Below are positions 55,325 through 63,640 of a stretch of 64,000 nucleotides of DNA, piece after piece (position 1 is the stretch's first letter; every line of letters begins with the position of its first letter). A program made the translations under genes and the position numbers. Below the pieces are notes generated by a model. It saw only the letters and a program-made list of their open reading frames with translations. It was not told the DNA's origin and searched no databases. The stretch comes from Ignavibacteriales bacterium (lineage in GTDB: Bacteria; Bacteroidota; Ignavibacteria; UBA10030; SZUA-254), in NCBI GenBank assembly GCA_016214905.1, contig JACRMQ010000005.1, positions 62,001 to 126,000 on the forward strand, given 5' to 3'.

Positions 55325-55627
55325 TTAACGTACTGAAAACCAAGCAATATGAAATCCAAGTAATACAACAGTTGTTACAGTTATGCGTGCAATTTTTGAA
55401 TAAGAGCCAAAAATACCAATGAATAATTCAAAAGTAATTTCGAGTATGAACCACAAGGGAAAAACAGCCAATCCAGCCCAGGAGAACTTATCATCAGGTG
55501 AAATGCGAGCCATTGTCACACCTAAACCAACCCCTAACAATCCAGAAATAATGGAAGACAAAATTGTGGCGATTGCAGCGGTACTGCCACTGTAGCGAGA
55601 TTTCCTTTGAATATTATTATCTACCAT
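55325..55627 (-). CDS. Small hydrophobic membrane protein, unknown
   Basis: 100 residues from the ATG at 55627, chosen because AGG lies seven bases upstream and the preceding 12 codons look untranslated. Three hydrophobic helices are visible (AAIATILSSIISGLLGVGLG; WAGLAVFPLWFILEITF; RITVTTVVLLGFHIAWF). No family recognised; it stands alone between leuC and the CoA-transferase gene. Confidence 0.6.
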   Translation of the reverse strand: MVDNNIQRKSRYSGSTAAIATILSSIISGLLGVGLGVTMARISPDDKFSWAGLAVFPLWFILEITFELFIGIFGSYSKIARITVTTVVLLGFHIAWFSVR

Positions 55628-55771
55628 AGTCAAACCTAACGGATTGCGGCTAATCAGCCGCACTGATTATTTTTTTGATTTATAAATTGCACGAATCTAT
55701 AAAAATGTAAACAAAATATCATCTACTAATTATCTGATGATGGAAATACGTAAGAACAGATGAGTAACAAA

Positions 55772-56965
55772 TTATATAATTTTCTTTTCTTTAAAACTTT
55801 TTATTTCTTCATCAGTATATCCAACACTCTTCAATACCTCGAATGTATGTTCCGACAATTTTGGCGGTGGTGAATCGATGCTGCCCGGAGTCTTACTAAA
55901 CTTAGCAGTTAAATTAAACAGCTTCAGGTCGCCGATGCCCTCGCTGTGAATAGACTTGATAGTCTCGCGTTGCTTGATTTGCGGTTGGTTGAGAGCGTCT
56001 TCGAGCGAAAGAATTTCACCGGAAGGAACATCGTTTTCATTAAGCTTATCAACCCAATATTTAGTATCACGTTCAGCGAGCTTCGCTTCCAATAATGGCG
56101 TGAGAAGTTTACGGTTTTTCTTCCGTGTGTCGCGTTCCTGAAAGCGTGCGTCCGTTTTTAACTCGGGAACACCCAAAACATCCGCGACAGATTCCCATTG
56201 CTCCTGCTTATTTGCGGCTATGTTGATATAACCATCCTTCGTCTTGAAAACTCCAGAAGGCGCCGCCGTAAAGTTGTCATTTCCCATCAATGTCGGTTGC
56301 TGTTTGCCGATTAAAAGATTCGCAGCAACCCATCCCATCAGCGGCATGATCGAGTCGAGAAGGGCGACGTCGATGAATTGTCCTTCACCGGTCTTCTCCC
56401 GATAATAGAGTGCCGCCATGATCGCGAATGCGGCGTTCAATCCACCGACTGTATCGCAGACAGGGAATCCAGCACGTAACGGATTCAAGTTTTCATCACC
56501 ATTAATTGCCATCTCACCGCTCAGTCCCTGGATGATCTGATCATACGCCGGTTTCATCGCGTCCGGTCCGTCTTTCCCGAATCCCGATATTCCGCAGTAA
56601 ATAATTTTCGGATTGATCTCCTTTAGCGCGTCATACCCGACTCCCAAACGGTCCATAACATCAGGGCGGAAATTTTCCACCACCACGTCGGCAGTCTTCA
56701 CGAGCTTTTTAAAAATTTCTTTCCCTTCAGGGAATTTCAGGTTAAGCGTAACTGATTTTTTGTTTGCATTCTGTGCAAGAAAACTCGTCCCCATTTGTTT
56801 TTTATTCAATTCGGGAAGACATCCCAAAGCACGCGCGAGATCGCCACCTGTCGGGTTTTCGATTTTGATTACCTCGGCACCGAGTAGTGAGAGGTGAAGT
56901 GTTGCAAATGGTCCCGACAAGACATTTGTAAGATCGAGAACGCGGATATTTGATAGCAATTTCAT
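55772..56965 (-). CDS. CaiB/BaiF-family (class III) CoA-transferase
   Basis: 397 residues. Conserved features: VLDLTNVLSGPFATLHLSLL, AEVIKIENPTGGDLAR, KIIYCGISGFGKDGP, the catalytic Asp in YDQIIQGLSGEM, and QFIDVALLDSIMPLM. It moves CoA between carboxylic acids (family members act on carnitine, formate/oxalate, succinate, itaconate or mesaconate). Its partner downstream (same strand, 3') is an HMG-CoA lyase-family gene, so an itaconate/citramalate or leucine/HMG-CoA breakdown step is likely. Confidence 0.9.
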   Translation of the reverse strand: MKLLSNIRVLDLTNVLSGPFATLHLSLLGAEVIKIENPTGGDLARALGCLPELNKKQMGTSFLAQNANKKSVTLNLKFPEGKEIFKKLVKTADVVVENFRPDVMDRLGVGYDALKEINPKIIYCGISGFGKDGPDAMKPAYDQIIQGLSGEMAINGDENLNPLRAGFPVCDTVGGLNAAFAIMAALYYREKTGEGQFIDVALLDSIMPLMGWVAANLLIGKQQPTLMGNDNFTAAPSGVFKTKDGYINIAANKQEQWESVADVLGVPELKTDARFQERDTRKKNRKLLTPLLEAKLAERDTKYWVDKLNENDVPSGEILSLEDALNQPQIKQRETIKSIHSEGIGDLKLFNLTAKFSKTPGSIDSPPPKLSEHTFEVLKSVGYTDEEIKSFKEKKII

Positions 56966-56997
56966 CTTGTTTCTTTCTAAGATGCTTACGATTAATT

Positions 56998-57138
56998 TTA
57001 TACTTGTTTTACGCTAATTGGTCCCGTTTTATACACCAGCCCCGGCATTTCGCGATTGAAGAATGCTGAAAAACCTTTTGCAAGATCAATCAGTTTTGTC
57101 AGATCAATTTCTTTCCTGATACCTATACGCATAATCAT
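56998..57138 (-). pseudogene. Duplicated C-terminal fragment of HMG-CoA lyase gene
   Basis: A 46-codon frame on the minus strand encodes the last part of an HMG-CoA-lyase-like protein (IRKEIDLTKLIDLAKGFSAF, then NREMPGLVYK), matching the C-terminus of the intact gene at 57697-58593 but ending differently (TGPISVKQV). 103 bases (57025-57127) are 87% identical, without gaps, to 57712-57814. With no upstream part, it is a gene remnant or duplication left by insertion of the ORF6N gene next to it. Confidence 0.85.
57025..57127. repeat. Direct repeat copy A flanking the ORF6N gene
   Basis: 103-bp segment matching 57712-57814 at 90 of 103 positions with no gap, in the same orientation; the two copies bracket the ORF6N gene. 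They correspond to the 3' end of the HMG-CoA-lyase gene. Confidence 0.9.
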
Positions 57139-57679
57139 ACTTTTTTCCTCCGTGTAACATACTTCACTTTGGGTTCTTCAACACGGAAACCAATTTGGCG
57201 TTTGGGTTTCTCGGGTGGAGTCATTAATTGTTTGATCGCTTCAAATACAACCCGGAATTGTGAATCGTATTTCTTTTCAAGCTCATCCAATCGCTTGGCG
57301 AACTCCTTATTACTTGCCAGCATCTCTCGTAGTTTTACGAAAGCACGCATGATTGCAATGTTTACTAAAATAGCGCGCTCACTATTCAAAACTGTCGATA
57401 ACATAGCAATCCCTTGTTCTGTAAAAACATAAGGATTATGACCACCAATGTGTTTCCGAGATGGTATCGCAAATTGCGATAGCAGCCAATTCGTTTCTCG
57501 TTGTTCAATTTTATCATGAAATCGTCAGGGAACCGCAATATATTTCTTTTTACTTGCTCTCTCAGGCGAATAGGTTTGACTCCGTACATATCAGCCAAAT
57601 CCTTATCGAGCATTACCCTCTGGCCCCGGATCAGAAATATTTTTTTCTCAATCACCTCATGTAAAATTAACTGTTCCAT
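57135..57679 (-). pseudogene. Frameshifted ORF6N-domain protein gene
   Basis: Two adjoining minus-strand frames together make one ORF6N/KilA-N-like protein of about 180 residues. The 5' frame (57386-57679) gives IRGQRVMLDKDLADMYGV and REQVKRNILRFPDDFMIKL. The expected middle (NPYVFTEQGIAML) is only read by changing frame near position 57500. The 3' frame (57135-57404) gives MLSTVLNSERAILVNIAIMR and a coiled segment (ELEKKYDSQFRVVFEAIKQL). ORF6N proteins are phage-derived DNA-binding proteins common as stand-alone mobile-like genes in FCB genomes. A single frameshift makes this a probable pseudogene; sequencing error is the alternative. Confidence 0.85.
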
Positions 57680-57696
57680 GTTTAAATCATATTCAC

Positions 57697-58593
57697 TTAA
57701 ATGATTGTCTTCGTTTTGTAAACCAGCCCCGGCATCTCGCGATTGAAGAATGTTGAAAAATCTTTTGCAAGATCGATCAGTTTTGTCAGATTTATTTCCT
57801 TTCTGAAGCCCATACTATGAAGTGCATGGACAAAATCCTCAGTACAAACATTTCCAGCCGCGACTTTTGTAAACGGACATCCGCCGAGACCAGCAATCGA
57901 TGACTCATAACTTTGCACACCAACCTTCATTGCAGTATACACATTAGCGAGTCCCATTCCGTATGTATTATGAAAATGACATGCAGCTTCAACTGAACTA
58001 TCGAGCTTAAAAATAGCCTCAAACAGTTTCTCAACTTGATCGGGGGTTGCATGTCCTGCAGTATCGGCAAGCGAGATATTCCTTAAACCGGCATCGAGAT
58101 ACTTCTGAACAATATCGAGAACGCGTTCAGGAGGAACGCGTCCTTCAAAGCCACACCCAAACGCCGATTGCACCGAAACCTGCACACGTTTACCGGCAGT
58201 TATTGCTTGTTTTGCCGTTGCAACGATTCTTTCCGTTGCCTCTGCGATGGTCATGCCTGTATTTTTTTTGCTGTGTGTTTCGCTCGCAGAAACGCCCATA
58301 CAGAACATTTCTACACCGCAGTTTAAACCGCGCTCAAGTCCTTTTTCATTCAGAACTAATCCCGACAAAATAATTTTACTTGTTTTATTTTTAGCCAGCT
58401 CGGAAAATAGTTTATCGGTATCTGCCATTTGCGGGACTTTCTCGGGATGCACAAATGAGCCGACCTGAATTATATCGACTCCGGACTCCATGAGACTGTT
58501 GATCCACTCGATTTTCTTTTCAAACGGAACAACTTGCTTTTCCAATTGCAAACCGTCACGCAGACCTACTTCATGTATGATAATCTTTTGCAT
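57697..58593 (-). CDS. HMG-CoA lyase-family protein
   Basis: 298 residues from ATG 58593; an upstream TTG is rejected since the family starts close to EVGLRDGLQ. TIM-barrel lyase of the DRE family: catalytic HEVGLRDGLQLEK, FVHPEKVPQMAD, HFHNTYGMGLANV (metal His), and the lid loop GLGGCPFTKVAAGNVCTED with the active Cys. It cleaves 3-hydroxy-3-methylglutaryl-CoA (leucine breakdown), or citramalyl-CoA in related enzymes. Its C-terminal 100 bp are duplicated downstream. The neighbouring CoA-transferase suggests a CoA-ester cleavage pathway. Confidence 0.92.
   Translation of the reverse strand: MQKIIIHEVGLRDGLQLEKQVVPFEKKIEWINSLMESGVDIIQVGSFVHPEKVPQMADTDKLFSELAKNKTSKIILSGLVLNEKGLERGLNCGVEMFCMGVSASETHSKKNTGMTIAEATERIVATAKQAITAGKRVQVSVQSAFGCGFEGRVPPERVLDIVQKYLDAGLRNISLADTAGHATPDQVEKLFEAIFKLDSSVEAACHFHNTYGMGLANVYTAMKVGVQSYESSIAGLGGCPFTKVAAGNVCTEDFVHALHSMGFRKEINLTKLIDLAKDFSTFFNREMPGLVYKTKTII
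57712..57814. repeat. Direct repeat copy B, inside the intact lyase gene
   Basis: 3' end of the HMG-CoA-lyase gene, matching 57025-57127 at 90 of 103 positions. Confidence 0.9.
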
Positions 58594-58669
58594 TCTTCTT
58601 ATCAAATAAATTGGGAACTATGTGAGCACTATCTCTCGTTTAAATAGATCTTTATAATTTGAGCCAAAC

Positions 58670-58734
58670 AATCCCTCTCCCAAACTTGTCCTGAGCGAAG
58701 TCGAAGGATTGGGAGAGGGATTATAGGGTGAGGG
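58670..58734. repeat. Intergenic hairpin repeat sharing a 20-mer with 5525-5544
   Basis: Perfect 14-bp arms AATCCCTCTCCCAA (58670-58683) and TTGGGAGAGGGATT (58709-58722) with a 25-base loop containing CCTGAGCGAAGTCGAAGG, a sequence I recall as a dispersed repeat in many bacterial genomes. GAGAGGGATTATAGGGTGAG (58713-58732) is the exact reverse complement of 5525-5544. It ends two bases before the stop of the dehydrogenase gene. Confidence 0.8.
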
Positions 58735-58736
58735 TT

Positions 58737-59855
58737 TCAAAGTTTCTCCGCTATTGCCTTTGCCAGATCAAGTGTCTTGTTACTTCCGCCCATATCGTAT
58801 GTGCGAATTTTTCCTTCCTTGATAACAGCGGCGGTGGCGTTTTCTAACTTTGTTCCCATTTCTTTTTCACCCAGCCAATCGAGCATCATCTTCGCTGCCT
58901 GAATGGTAGCGATTGGATTTACTTTATACTGTCCAGCATATTTAGGCGCTGAGCCGTGCGTTGGTTCGAATACTGCCAACTTCTCTCCGATATTTCCGGA
59001 ACAACCGAATCCAAGTCCGCCAACCATTTGCGCGCAGAGATCCGATATAATATCGCCATACAAATTCGGTGCGACCAACACGTCGTAATTGTGAGGGTTC
59101 TTCAACAACCACATGGTTGCCGCATCGATATTCGCATCATCCATCTGAATACCGGGATAATTCTTAGCGACTTCTTTGGCAGTTTCAAAGAATAAACCAT
59201 CGGTAGCCCTGACAACATTTGCTTTGTGAATTATCGTCACTTTCTTCCGGTTAAATTTCTTCGCGAAGTCAAATGCGGCACGAACGATGCGCTCTGAACC
59301 TTTTCGCGTATTAATTTTACATGAGATCGCGTATTGATCTCTTGCATAATCTTTGAAGGCGGTGAAAGGTTTCGATATGCGCAGCAATGTTTCTGCGAGT
59401 TCAGGAGGAACGGGTGAAAATTCAACACCGCAATACAAATCTTCTGTATTTTCTCTGAATACAACCAGGTCAATATTTTCTTTGAAGTTCAAAGGATTAC
59501 CCGGATATCCTTTGCAAGGCCTTAGGCAATTGTAAAGATCGAATTGCTGTCGCATACGGACAATGGGTGATCGATAGATGAGTCCTTTTCCTCTCAATTC
59601 AGGAACGAGTTCCGCTTCCGCTTCCTTTATCGGTTTTGATGTAATCGCACCGAACATCGCGGCATTTACATTCTTCAGAAGATCGATGGTGCGCTGCGGC
59701 AATGCATCTCCTTCTTTGCACCAGAATTCCCATCCGATATCTCCGTGAATATATTCGGCGTCGAGTTTAAGTTTATCTAAAACAATTTTTGCTGCTTCGA
59801 GTACTTCGATTCCAATTCCATCTCCGGGAAGCCATGCGATTTTATAATGAGCCAT
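58737..59855 (-). CDS. Isocitrate/isopropylmalate dehydrogenase-family protein
   Basis: 372-residue beta-decarboxylating dehydrogenase. Start KIAWLPGDGIGIEVLEAA; substrate region SPIVRMRQQFDLYNCLRP; VVFRENTEDLYCGVEF, which resembles NAD-isocitrate dehydrogenases (RENTE) more than isopropylmalate dehydrogenases (REL.GG); metal-site NLYGDIISDLCAQMVGGLG; nucleotide-binding EPTHGSAPKYAGQYKVNPIA. It likely oxidises isocitrate in the TCA cycle, but isopropylmalate or homoisocitrate is possible because of the LeuCD-type genes 4 kb away. Coenzyme cannot be fixed from motifs alone. Confidence 0.87.
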   Translation of the reverse strand: MAHYKIAWLPGDGIGIEVLEAAKIVLDKLKLDAEYIHGDIGWEFWCKEGDALPQRTIDLLKNVNAAMFGAITSKPIKEAEAELVPELRGKGLIYRSPIVRMRQQFDLYNCLRPCKGYPGNPLNFKENIDLVVFRENTEDLYCGVEFSPVPPELAETLLRISKPFTAFKDYARDQYAISCKINTRKGSERIVRAAFDFAKKFNRKKVTIIHKANVVRATDGLFFETAKEVAKNYPGIQMDDANIDAATMWLLKNPHNYDVLVAPNLYGDIISDLCAQMVGGLGFGCSGNIGEKLAVFEPTHGSAPKYAGQYKVNPIATIQAAKMMLDWLGEKEMGTKLENATAAVIKEGKIRTYDMGGSNKTLDLAKAIAEKL

Positions 59856-59942
59856 GTAATTCCTTTCTAAATATTTTAAACAAGAAAAATCTTATAATTT
59901 TATCTTAATCAACCAATATGCCAAATTTTCTCAGAATAATTT

Positions 59943-59975
59943 AATAAAAAAGCCATCCGTTTACAAGGATGGCTT
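59943..59975 (-). terminator. Rho-independent terminator of the cytochrome operon
   Basis: Stem AAGCCATCC (59950-59958) and GGATGGCTT (59967-59975), with an A-tract on the plus strand that reads as T-tract on the minus strand. It lies 115 bp after the 9-haem cytochrome gene. Confidence 0.85.
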
Positions 59976-60089
59976 ACTTACAAGACTTCGTTCCCAGGTT
60001 TGTTTTTATTTCTTCTCTATTCTGTCAAATCTGACAAATCAACCATTAAATGTAATCAATTTTGAATATAGACTTGCACTTTTATTGTA

Positions 60090-61127
60090 TCAGAAATCTT
60101 GTTCATTATCAAACAAATTTAATTTACCATTTATATGTTTGAGAGTATCGTTGATAATCCATTTACTTCCATCATATGAAGCTACAGGATTACCATTCGC
60201 CGTATGACAATACTCGCAATTATCTAAACCTGAATCATGTGTTCCGGTCGGTGTTGGATTACCGGTTATTTTATCTCCGTGACATGTACCGCATGCCGCC
60301 TGAGTCCCGTTAACTTTATTCCACTGCGGACGATTGGATAGATTGCCGTTCGTAAAATAACCGTGACAATAAACATTACTGCAAGTCGAATCTGATGTAT
60401 GGAATGTTGGTGTGGGGATAATCGATCCACTAGAAGTTTTTAATCCCGCTAAAGTGTCATTGAAAACTACTTGAACGAGAAACGGAGAATCGATATGCCC
60501 AGGCGATGAAACAGATGATGGAACGTTGTGGCATTCCTGACATTTTACCGGTTTGCCGAGCGATCCTGTTGCTAAGTGGTTTTGGTGTGCCCCTACTCCG
60601 AGCTTAGTGGTCGAGGTATCTCTGTTGATATCTACGGGAGGAGCGGCATCTGTAAACTTAGCTCCACGAAAATTACCATGGCATGTATTGCATTCTTCCG
60701 GCCCGGCAGTATTATCATGGCAGTCCCTGCAAGAAACAGTTACCACCTTTTCTCCGCTATAAGTGTTGCCATGACACAACTTGCATTGTTCGAGCGGAAA
60801 ACCGTTGGATCGTATGAATACCGGATGTCCGGTAACTTCCTCAAATTCAGCAGGATGAGGATATGAGGAATGACAATCGCGGCAAGAGACTTTGGTGCTG
60901 CCTCCATAGAAATTATTACCATGACACGAAGCGCATTCATTTACATTCCAATTTTTACTTTTCAGAAATTTGCCGTGGGAATTGGGAGAATTTGGTTCAT
61001 TCCATCCTGCATCGTGAATACTCAAATCCCCATTGGATGCGGCAGGTAAATTTTTCTTCAACTCAGAACAACTTATGCTCAAGAGTATAAATGCAAACGC
61101 GAGAAACCAAAATGATATTGTTCTCAT
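60090..61127 (-). CDS. Nine-haem lipoprotein cytochrome with CX4CH motif
   Basis: 345 residues from the ATG at 61127 (AGGAG upstream; an earlier TTG is rejected). Signal peptide ends in a lipobox (FILLSISC). There are eight CXXCH motifs (CASCH, CRDCH, CKLCH, CRDCH, CNTCH, CQECH, CGTCH, CEYCH) and one CX4CH (CSNVYCHG). The pairing of CXXXXCH with a following CXXCH is the signature of a Geobacter-type cytochrome domain (TIGR01904, recalled). As a lipoprotein next to a 12-haem cytochrome and an outer-membrane barrel, it is a candidate for electron transfer at or beyond the outer membrane. Start is 2 bp after the upstream gene. Confidence 0.88.
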   Translation of the reverse strand: MRTISFWFLAFAFILLSISCSELKKNLPAASNGDLSIHDAGWNEPNSPNSHGKFLKSKNWNVNECASCHGNNFYGGSTKVSCRDCHSSYPHPAEFEEVTGHPVFIRSNGFPLEQCKLCHGNTYSGEKVVTVSCRDCHDNTAGPEECNTCHGNFRGAKFTDAAPPVDINRDTSTTKLGVGAHQNHLATGSLGKPVKCQECHNVPSSVSSPGHIDSPFLVQVVFNDTLAGLKTSSGSIIPTPTFHTSDSTCSNVYCHGYFTNGNLSNRPQWNKVNGTQAACGTCHGDKITGNPTPTGTHDSGLDNCEYCHTANGNPVASYDGSKWIINDTLKHINGKLNLFDNEQDF

Positions 61128-61129
61128 AA

Positions 61130-62143
61130 TCAATCTCCTATTTTCTCAGTGTGGCACATTATACATACGGGATCGGCGCCTTCCACATCGTGACACGCCA
61201 TGCAGTATTCAATATCTCTCTCGGCTAATTTTGCATGCAGACCGCCGCCGCTTCCTTTGGCAAATAATTTAAATCCCGGTTCATTATGATTCGAAGGTTT
61301 AATTTTCATCTGATTGATATTTCCACCGGCTTGGTGGCACTCCACGCAAAACGTTGATTGTTCATGGCATGAGTAGCAATCTGTTTTTTTCGATTTTGCG
61401 TCAATTCCGTGAGTGAATCTGTAATTCAAATTATGTACTTGCTGGAGCTTCGATTCATTGGGTGAATCTTTCAATTGAGTTCGCGTTGAGGGATCTGCTG
61501 TCAATTCTTTTCCACCGAAACGCTGCAACTCAATACCGGAATGGCAATTTTGGCAAAAGCTTTCATCATGACACATAGAGCAATTTACGTCCAGCCCGCC
61601 AATTCGGGTTTGCCGTTTATGATCTTTCTTGAATTCACCTGTCCGGTGGTTTTTCGGTATCAAACCGGCAAAATCTGTATGACATGCAACGCATTCTCTT
61701 GAAACATTCTTTCTCTTATGGCAGCTCATGCAATCTTCCATAATCGGCATGTTCGCGGACGAAGCGTATTTCACCTCATCAAGCCCGCGGTGGCAAGTTA
61801 TACAGTCGATTGATTTTGCCGTATGTTGCGCATGCGAAAAAATAATTTCACGCTCAGGATTCTTTATAGTTTCAATGTTATCGGGATCTATATGACAGAA
61901 CGCGCAATTGTTCGTCAAAGGTTCTTCGTGACAGGATTTACAACTTTCATGATCTCCAAAAAGGTTATCCGAAGAAAGTTTACTGTCCGGTGCACTATAA
62001 TGACATGTACTGCATTCTATTCCGCTTTCTTTTACATGAAAAGTGTGCGAAAATTTTATTTGCTTCTCGTGATTATCGCTAATCCAGGCAAGTGACAAAA
62101 AAAGGAGAAGTGAGATGATGAATATTGAGGTTAAGATTCGCAT
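61130..62143 (-). CDS. Twelve-haem periplasmic cytochrome c
   Basis: 337 residues with an N-terminal signal helix (1-20) and twelve CXXCH motifs (CSTCH, CKSCH, CAFCH, CITCH, CMSCH, CVACH, CSMCH, CQNCH, CYSCH, CVECH, CMACH, CIMCH). His residues such as FSHTFH and FSHAQH suit bis-His ligation. AAGGAG eight bases before the ATG. It probably carries electrons in the periplasm; the following 9-haem lipoprotein is two bases downstream, so both are made together. Confidence 0.9.
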   Translation of the reverse strand: MRILTSIFIISLLLFLSLAWISDNHEKQIKFSHTFHVKESGIECSTCHYSAPDSKLSSDNLFGDHESCKSCHEEPLTNNCAFCHIDPDNIETIKNPEREIIFSHAQHTAKSIDCITCHRGLDEVKYASSANMPIMEDCMSCHKRKNVSRECVACHTDFAGLIPKNHRTGEFKKDHKRQTRIGGLDVNCSMCHDESFCQNCHSGIELQRFGGKELTADPSTRTQLKDSPNESKLQQVHNLNYRFTHGIDAKSKKTDCYSCHEQSTFCVECHQAGGNINQMKIKPSNHNEPGFKLFAKGSGGGLHAKLAERDIEYCMACHDVEGADPVCIMCHTEKIGD

Positions 62144-62158
62144 TTTGATATCTCCTTT

Positions 62159-63469
62159 TTATTCCGGATTTGAAAATTGGTGACTGAACCAGTAACTCAC
62201 TCTTCCAAAAACACGCAGATCGTTTTCCATAATCTTATTTTCAATCCACTGTGTTTGAATATCGATCGAAATCGTTTTCATAGGACGCACAACAATACCT
62301 GCTACTGCTGCGATCATAGATTCACTTTTCCCGCTGCCGTCCGATAGCTCATAAAGAGAATATGTCGCTCCGATTGTTGGGGTTATCAGCCGATCGAAAA
62401 ACGGATAGACTGCATCAAAACTAATCGAATGCAATTTTCCGGCAAAACCGCTTGTCCCGGCATATTGAAAACCTCCGTAATTTGTGCTCACGCCGGCTGT
62501 ATATCTCATGCTTTGATCATCGTCATATTGAACATACGCGACTCTTCCAATCGCATTCGCCCATGGACAAACCGCGTATTCAATACCTCCTTCGAATTCT
62601 TCCACAGATTCAGATGGGAAGAGTGTAAAAAATGTGTTGTAAAATATTTTCGGTGTCCGATGAATAAATGTTCCCGTCATCGTCAAATCGGAATTCAAAC
62701 GCACTCGCCCATCGATCTCTCCTTTTAAGATTTCGTCTCGGTTCAATTCGTAATCGAACCTGCCGTAAACAGAATAATTATTTCCGAACTCATAACTTAC
62801 GTCAGCACCGATGACTTGTTCTTTACGCGCAGGAGGTTCGATAAGCATAGTTACCGGATTATATGCAGAATCGGAACGAACAGCCCAGTACGATTTAACT
62901 TCGCGCTGGCGGTTCATATAACTTAAACCCAAACGCATTCCTTCGATGAATTTTCCGACAACCTGACCACCGACAAAATAATTATCTTTAATATTATCGA
63001 AAGCTTTAGAACGGAGAGCCGTAGACACGTTTCCACCGCCATATCCGGTTACAGTCAGTTGCGATGTAATCTCCGATTTGAAAAGTGCGCCATCGATTAT
63101 TCCGTTGCCGACACCTGCGAAAACCGGAACACGTCCTAACCGCGCTTCGAGAACACCACCGATATTTTTCCATTGCAGATAAGCGTTGTAAACTCTCACC
63201 TGACCGTTATCGCTCAATGATTTTATTCCACCGGTAGCACCGTTTAAAAACGTATGAAGAGAAACATCTCCGAATGATGCGTTTACTTCGGCGTTTTGGT
63301 AAATCCGCGTTATTATGTTCGATTGATCAACGGTATCGAATTTCTCCCACGTGTAGAATGAGGTTGAAAATCGTCCATTTATATTTTGCGCGACCGAAAA
63401 TGCGGATAATACTAAGATAGAAAGAAGCAAGAAAAAGAGAATCTTATTTTTCATGAACACCCGTTTCAT
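62159..63469 (-). CDS. Outer-membrane beta-barrel protein
   Basis: 436 residues with a signal peptide and alternating amphipathic strands typical of a large barrel (e.g. LGRVPVFAGVGNGIIDG; LRVFGRVSYWFSHQF at the end, closing with aromatic residues). No haem motif. Its place directly upstream of two multihaem cytochrome genes in one operon recalls porin-cytochrome conduits (MtrB/PioB-like), but no CXXC signature of MtrB is visible, so porin or DUF-type is equally possible. The ATG at 63454 is an alternative start; neither has a convincing ribosome site. Confidence 0.75.
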   Translation of the reverse strand: MKRVFMKNKILFFLLLSILVLSAFSVAQNINGRFSTSFYTWEKFDTVDQSNIITRIYQNAEVNASFGDVSLHTFLNGATGGIKSLSDNGQVRVYNAYLQWKNIGGVLEARLGRVPVFAGVGNGIIDGALFKSEITSQLTVTGYGGGNVSTALRSKAFDNIKDNYFVGGQVVGKFIEGMRLGLSYMNRQREVKSYWAVRSDSAYNPVTMLIEPPARKEQVIGADVSYEFGNNYSVYGRFDYELNRDEILKGEIDGRVRLNSDLTMTGTFIHRTPKIFYNTFFTLFPSESVEEFEGGIEYAVCPWANAIGRVAYVQYDDDQSMRYTAGVSTNYGGFQYAGTSGFAGKLHSISFDAVYPFFDRLITPTIGATYSLYELSDGSGKSESMIAAVAGIVVRPMKTISIDIQTQWIENKIMENDLRVFGRVSYWFSHQFSNPE

Positions 63470-63583
63470 ATGATGAATTCAACCTTTCCTGTTTAATTAA
63501 TTCAATGCTTTGAATATCAAAAATTTTAACATGAAAATCAATAGGTAAGATGACATATTTGGAAATCAATTATCAAAAAAATG

Positions 63584-63615
63584 ATAAAAAAAAGCATCTC
63601 CGGATTGAGATGCTT
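63584..63615 (-). terminator. Rho-independent terminator of nuoN
   Basis: Stem AAGCATCTC (63592-63600) and GAGATGCTT (63607-63615), loop 6, followed on the minus strand by a T-tract (ATAAAAAAAA on the plus strand). It lies 26 bp after the nuoN stop. Confidence 0.9.
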
Positions 63616-63640
63616 AGAAATGCGAATTCAAACAGACGGA

